Of a stretch of 6,750 nucleotides of DNA, positions 4,954-6,750 are shown in pieces (the first letter of the stretch is position 1; every line of letters begins with the position of its first letter). This stretch comes from an uncultured Eubacteriales bacterium (GTDB lineage: Bacteria > Bacillota > Clostridia > Oscillospirales > Acutalibacteraceae), in NCBI GenBank assembly GCA_902462035.1, contig CABQAC010000119.1:1-6750 (forward strand), in the 5' to 3' direction. The notes beneath the pieces were generated by a model, which did not search any database, was not told the origin of the DNA, and worked only from the letters and a program-made list of their open reading frames with translations. The position numbers and the translations under genes are program-made.

Positions 4954-5490
4954 ATGAAAGATTTTTTTGATTTGGTACAGCGCCGGGAAAGCTGCCGGAA
5001 CTTTGACAGCCGCCCGGTGGAAAAAGAGAAGATTACCGCATGTTTGCAGGCGGCACGGCTGGCCCCTTCGGCCTGCAACAGCCAGCCGTGGCATTTTATC
5101 GTGGTGACAAACCCCGCGCTGGCGCCCCAGGTGGCGGCGTGTACCCAAGGAGGGTGGATGAACAAGTTTACTTCGAACTGCCCGGCTTTTGTGGTGGTGG
5201 TGGAAGAACAGGCCACCCTTTCCGCCGCGGTGGGCGGCGTCATCAAAAGCCAGCAGTACGCCCCCATCGATATTGGCCTGTCGGTCTGCCACCTGTGCCT
5301 GGCGGCTACCGAGCAGGGGCTGTCCACCTGTATTTTGGGTTGGTTCCAGGAAAAGGCGCTCAAAAAACTGCTGAACATCCCCTCCGGCAAGCGGGTCCGG
5401 CTGGTGGTCGCCATGGGGTACGCGGCAAGCGAAACCCTGCGCGCCAAAAAGCGCAAGTCCCTGGCGGAAATCGCGGACTTTTGGGAATAG
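4954..5490 (+). CDS. Nitroreductase-family FMN-dependent oxidoreductase
   Basis: A 178-residue protein typical of compact nitroreductase-family flavoproteins, which bind FMN and use NAD(P)H to reduce nitro compounds, quinones or similar acceptors in the cytoplasm. The N-terminal FMN-phosphate motif RRESCRNF (10-17) is present, followed by LAPSACNSQPWHFIVV (36-51), the usual flavin-contacting loop. A central region (about 105-131, IDIGLSVCHLCLAATEQGLSTCILGWF) and VVAMGYA (151-157) complete the fold. The ATG at 4954 is preferred over an in-frame TTG at 4870 because the family begins just before the RRS-like motif, GGAAAGG (4938-4944) precedes it by about 9 nt, and a promoter lies within the longer version. 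It appears monocistronic, ending 10 bp before a strong palindromic terminator. The physiological substrate cannot be deduced. It contains several cysteines (for example 14, 30, 41, 63, 76), none in a recognised metal-binding pattern. Confidence 0.9.
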   Translation: MKDFFDLVQRRESCRNFDSRPVEKEKITACLQAARLAPSACNSQPWHFIVVTNPALAPQVAACTQGGWMNKFTSNCPAFVVVVEEQATLSAAVGGVIKSQQYAPIDIGLSVCHLCLAATEQGLSTCILGWFQEKALKKLLNIPSGKRVRLVVAMGYAASETLRAKKRKSLAEIADFWE

Positions 5491-5500
5491 GGCCAGGCAC

Positions 5501-5546
5501 AGCAAAACAAATAGCGCCGGGGTACCCCGGCGCTATTTGTTTTGCT
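5501..5546. terminator. 46-bp perfect palindrome, bidirectional terminator between convergent genes
   Basis: Positions 5501-5522 are exactly complementary to 5525-5546 around a central TA, with GGGGTACCCC in the middle. Read in either direction the GC-rich stem is followed by ATTTGTTTT, giving a T-rich tail for both strands. It ends the nitroreductase transcript (+) and the ywbE operon (-). The stop codon of ywbE lies within the stem. Confidence 0.88.
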
Positions 5547-5757
5547 CCGGCGGCTGGCCTTCGGGCCATATCCGCTGTACCCTGCCCACCTGGTCCCCTT
5601 CCTGCAGCATCACCTTAATGCCGCGGGGATGGGTGGGGCTGTTGGTCAAAATCCGCTTGACGTGACCGCGGGTCAGCCTGCCGGTGGGCTGGTCCTTTTT
5701 CAGTACAATGTCCACCAGCGCGCCGGGCTTGATGTTTCCGCGCGTTTTTCCGTCCAA
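5533..5757 (-). CDS. ywbE: YwbE family protein (DUF2196)
   Basis: A 74-residue protein that closely follows the small conserved YwbE family of Firmicutes. Recognisable blocks are NIKPGALVDIVLKKDQ (8-23), GRLTRGHVKRILTNSPTHPRGIKV (26-49) and GDQVGRVQRI (54-63). The molecular function is not established; the small basic beta-rich sequence with a KOW-like look suggests nucleic-acid or ribosome association, but that is speculation. The start is TTG at 5757: it aligns with the family N-terminus (M-[ND]-G) and has AAGGAG (minus strand, 5768-5773) about 10 nt upstream; nearby ATG codons are out of frame. It follows yjbQ by 16 nt, whose stop codon TGA immediately precedes this Shine-Dalgarno, so the two are co-transcribed. 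Its last codons (Q-N-K-stop) are in the terminator stem. Confidence 0.9.
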   Translation of the reverse strand: MDGKTRGNIKPGALVDIVLKKDQPTGRLTRGHVKRILTNSPTHPRGIKVMLQEGDQVGRVQRIWPEGQPPEQNK

Positions 5758-5773
5758 TTTGATCCGCTCCTTT

Positions 5774-6166
5774 TCATCCCATTACCTTGACGGTAAATTT
5801 CCGGCGGCGGGGGCCGTCGAACTCACAAAAATAGATCCCCTGCCAGGTACCCAGCGCCAGCTTGCCCTGTTCCACCGGCACCATCGCGCTGCATCCCATA
5901 CAGCTGGATTTTAGGTGGGCGGCCGAGTTCCCCTCGACATGGCGGTACTCCCGGTGCTCGGGGAAGGCGCGGTCCAGCGCAAACAACAGGTCGGCCACTA
6001 CATCGGGGTCCGCATTTTCGTTGATGGTGATCCCCGCGGTGGTATGGGGGCAGTAAACCAAGCAGGCGCCGCTGTCCGCGCCAGAGGCTTCCAGCGCCTG
6101 CCGGACCTGGGGCGTGATATCGTAAAACCCCTGCCGCCCGGTACGAAGGGTAAATTCCCAAAGCAT
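5774..6166 (-). CDS. yjbQ: YjbQ/UPF0047 family protein (secondary thiamine-phosphate synthase-type)
   Basis: A 130-residue complete member of the UPF0047/YjbQ family (PF01894). It has CPHTTAGITINENADPDV (39-56), HVEGNSAAHLKSSCMGCSAMVPV (76-98) and LALGTWQGIYFCEFDGPRRRKF (103-124). His41, Glu50, Asn51 and His84 fall in the invariant motifs thought to form the active or metal site. Members are annotated as secondary thiamine-phosphate synthases because the E. coli protein has weak activity of that type; the real role is unsettled. The ATG at 6166 is preceded by AAGGAG with 8-nt spacing. It lies 20 nt after the AraC-family gene and 16 nt before ywbE, so it is the middle gene of a three-gene operon. 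No other thiamine gene or TPP riboswitch is visible. Confidence 0.93.
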   Translation of the reverse strand: MLWEFTLRTGRQGFYDITPQVRQALEASGADSGACLVYCPHTTAGITINENADPDVVADLLFALDRAFPEHREYRHVEGNSAAHLKSSCMGCSAMVPVEQGKLALGTWQGIYFCEFDGPRRRKFTVKVMG

Positions 6167-6186
6167 AAGCCATTCTCCTTTTTTAG

Positions 6187-6750
6187 TTATAATCTGCGGT
6201 AATCGCTGGGGGAATACCCGGTTTGCTCCTTAAACCGGTGGGAAAAGTGAAACACATCCCGGTAGCCGGTAGCCGCGGCAATCTCCGCAATGGACAAGCC
6301 GGTGGTCTTCAGCATGGTACCGGCCCGCTCGATCCGCATTTTGGTTACATACCGCAAGGGCGGCATGCCAAAGGCGTGGTTAAAAAAAGAGACCAGGTAA
6401 TTGGGGTGGAAATGCAATTGTTCCGCCAGCTGGTCCAGAGTGATCTTTTCGCTCAAGTGGGCGGCAATATAGGCGCTGATACGGTGAACGGCATCCGCCG
6501 TTTGGCCGCTTCCGTAGGAGATACGGCCCGCGGTTTCCTCCAGGTAAAGGGACAAAACCTCCAGCATGGCGGCTTTGACCCGCAGCGGCGCGGCGATTCC
6601 CGTGGCGGCGAATTGGCGTGTGAGCGCCGCAAAAGCCGCTTCCATCCGGGTGGGATCCTTTAAATCCACCAGCAGCGGGGGCCGGACCAGGTCGAACAGC
6701 CGCACGCCGCCCCATTCGGCGCGGAAATGGCACCAGTACTGCAAATAATA
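6187..6750 (-). CDS. AraC-family transcriptional regulator (5' end cut off by window edge)
   Basis: The visible 187 residues are the C-terminal part of an AraC/XylS-family regulator. They begin inside the N-terminal sensor domain: YYLQYWCHFRAEW is the usual end of the cupin-like ligand-binding half. A helical linker (about 34-75) leads to the DNA-binding domain (about 88-187). That domain has two helix-turn-helix units, ITLDQLAEQLHFHPNYLVSFFNHAFG (103-128) and LSIAEIAAATGYRDVFHFSHRFKEQTGYSPSDYRR (152-186), the latter matching the family signature. The frame is open to the edge, so the TTG at 6744 is probably internal and the true start lies outside. The gene is followed by yjbQ after 20 nt, so the regulator appears co-transcribed with yjbQ and ywbE. 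Its ligand and targets cannot be seen. A promoter for this operon would lie outside the window. Confidence 0.92.
   Translation of the reverse strand, partial: YYLQYWCHFRAEWGGVRLFDLVRPPLLVDLKDPTRMEAAFAALTRQFAATGIAAPLRVKAAMLEVLSLYLEETAGRISYGSGQTADAVHRISAYIAAHLSEKITLDQLAEQLHFHPNYLVSFFNHAFGMPPLRYVTKMRIERAGTMLKTTGLSIAEIAAATGYRDVFHFSHRFKEQTGYSPSDYRRL

Noticed and set aside
4806..5510. Long minus-strand open frames (234 and 217 codons) opposite the nitroreductase gene
   Set aside because: They are antisense shadows; the plus strand encodes a clear nitroreductase with all expected motifs.

Overview
The window looks like chromosomal DNA of a fairly GC-rich Clostridia member (Oscillospiraceae/Ruminococcaceae-like Firmicutes). 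This is an inference from gene content (ECF-transporter S component, sigma/DUF4367 pair, YwbE, YjbQ), purine-rich Shine-Dalgarno sites, use of TTG starts, and sigma-A promoters that nearly all carry an extended -10 (TGn). No RNA gene, insertion sequence, integrase or CRISPR array is visible.

Left arm (1-1445, minus strand): a perfect TTGACA-17-TATACT promoter reads leftward into a leader of about 175 nt with a strong intrinsic terminator. An ECF-transporter S component follows, overlapped by 8 nt by a P-loop uridine-kinase-like protein that runs off the left edge. The pair looks like uptake plus phosphorylation of a small metabolite, possibly controlled by premature termination. The substrate and any ligand are unknown.

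Centre (about 1500-4530, plus strand): two tandem paralogous sigma-70 family factors, both 188 aa and both starting MLPLV, each have their own promoter. The second overlaps by 8 nt a single-pass membrane protein with an extracytoplasmic DUF4367-like domain, the presumed anti-sigma. Next comes a segment with mutually exclusive hairpins, then a small exported protein I do not recognise, then a strong terminator. This four-gene unit reads as an envelope-signalling module and is the most interesting part of the window.

Right arm: about 430 bp of AT-richer DNA without a convincing gene (4527-4953) precedes a nitroreductase-family flavoprotein (plus). A 46-bp perfect palindrome acts as a shared bidirectional terminator between it and a convergent minus-strand operon. 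That operon reads, in transcription order, AraC-family regulator (cut by the right edge), YjbQ/UPF0047 and YwbE.

All calls come from reading the sequence. No database search was run, so family names are recognition-level and regulatory elements are predictions.
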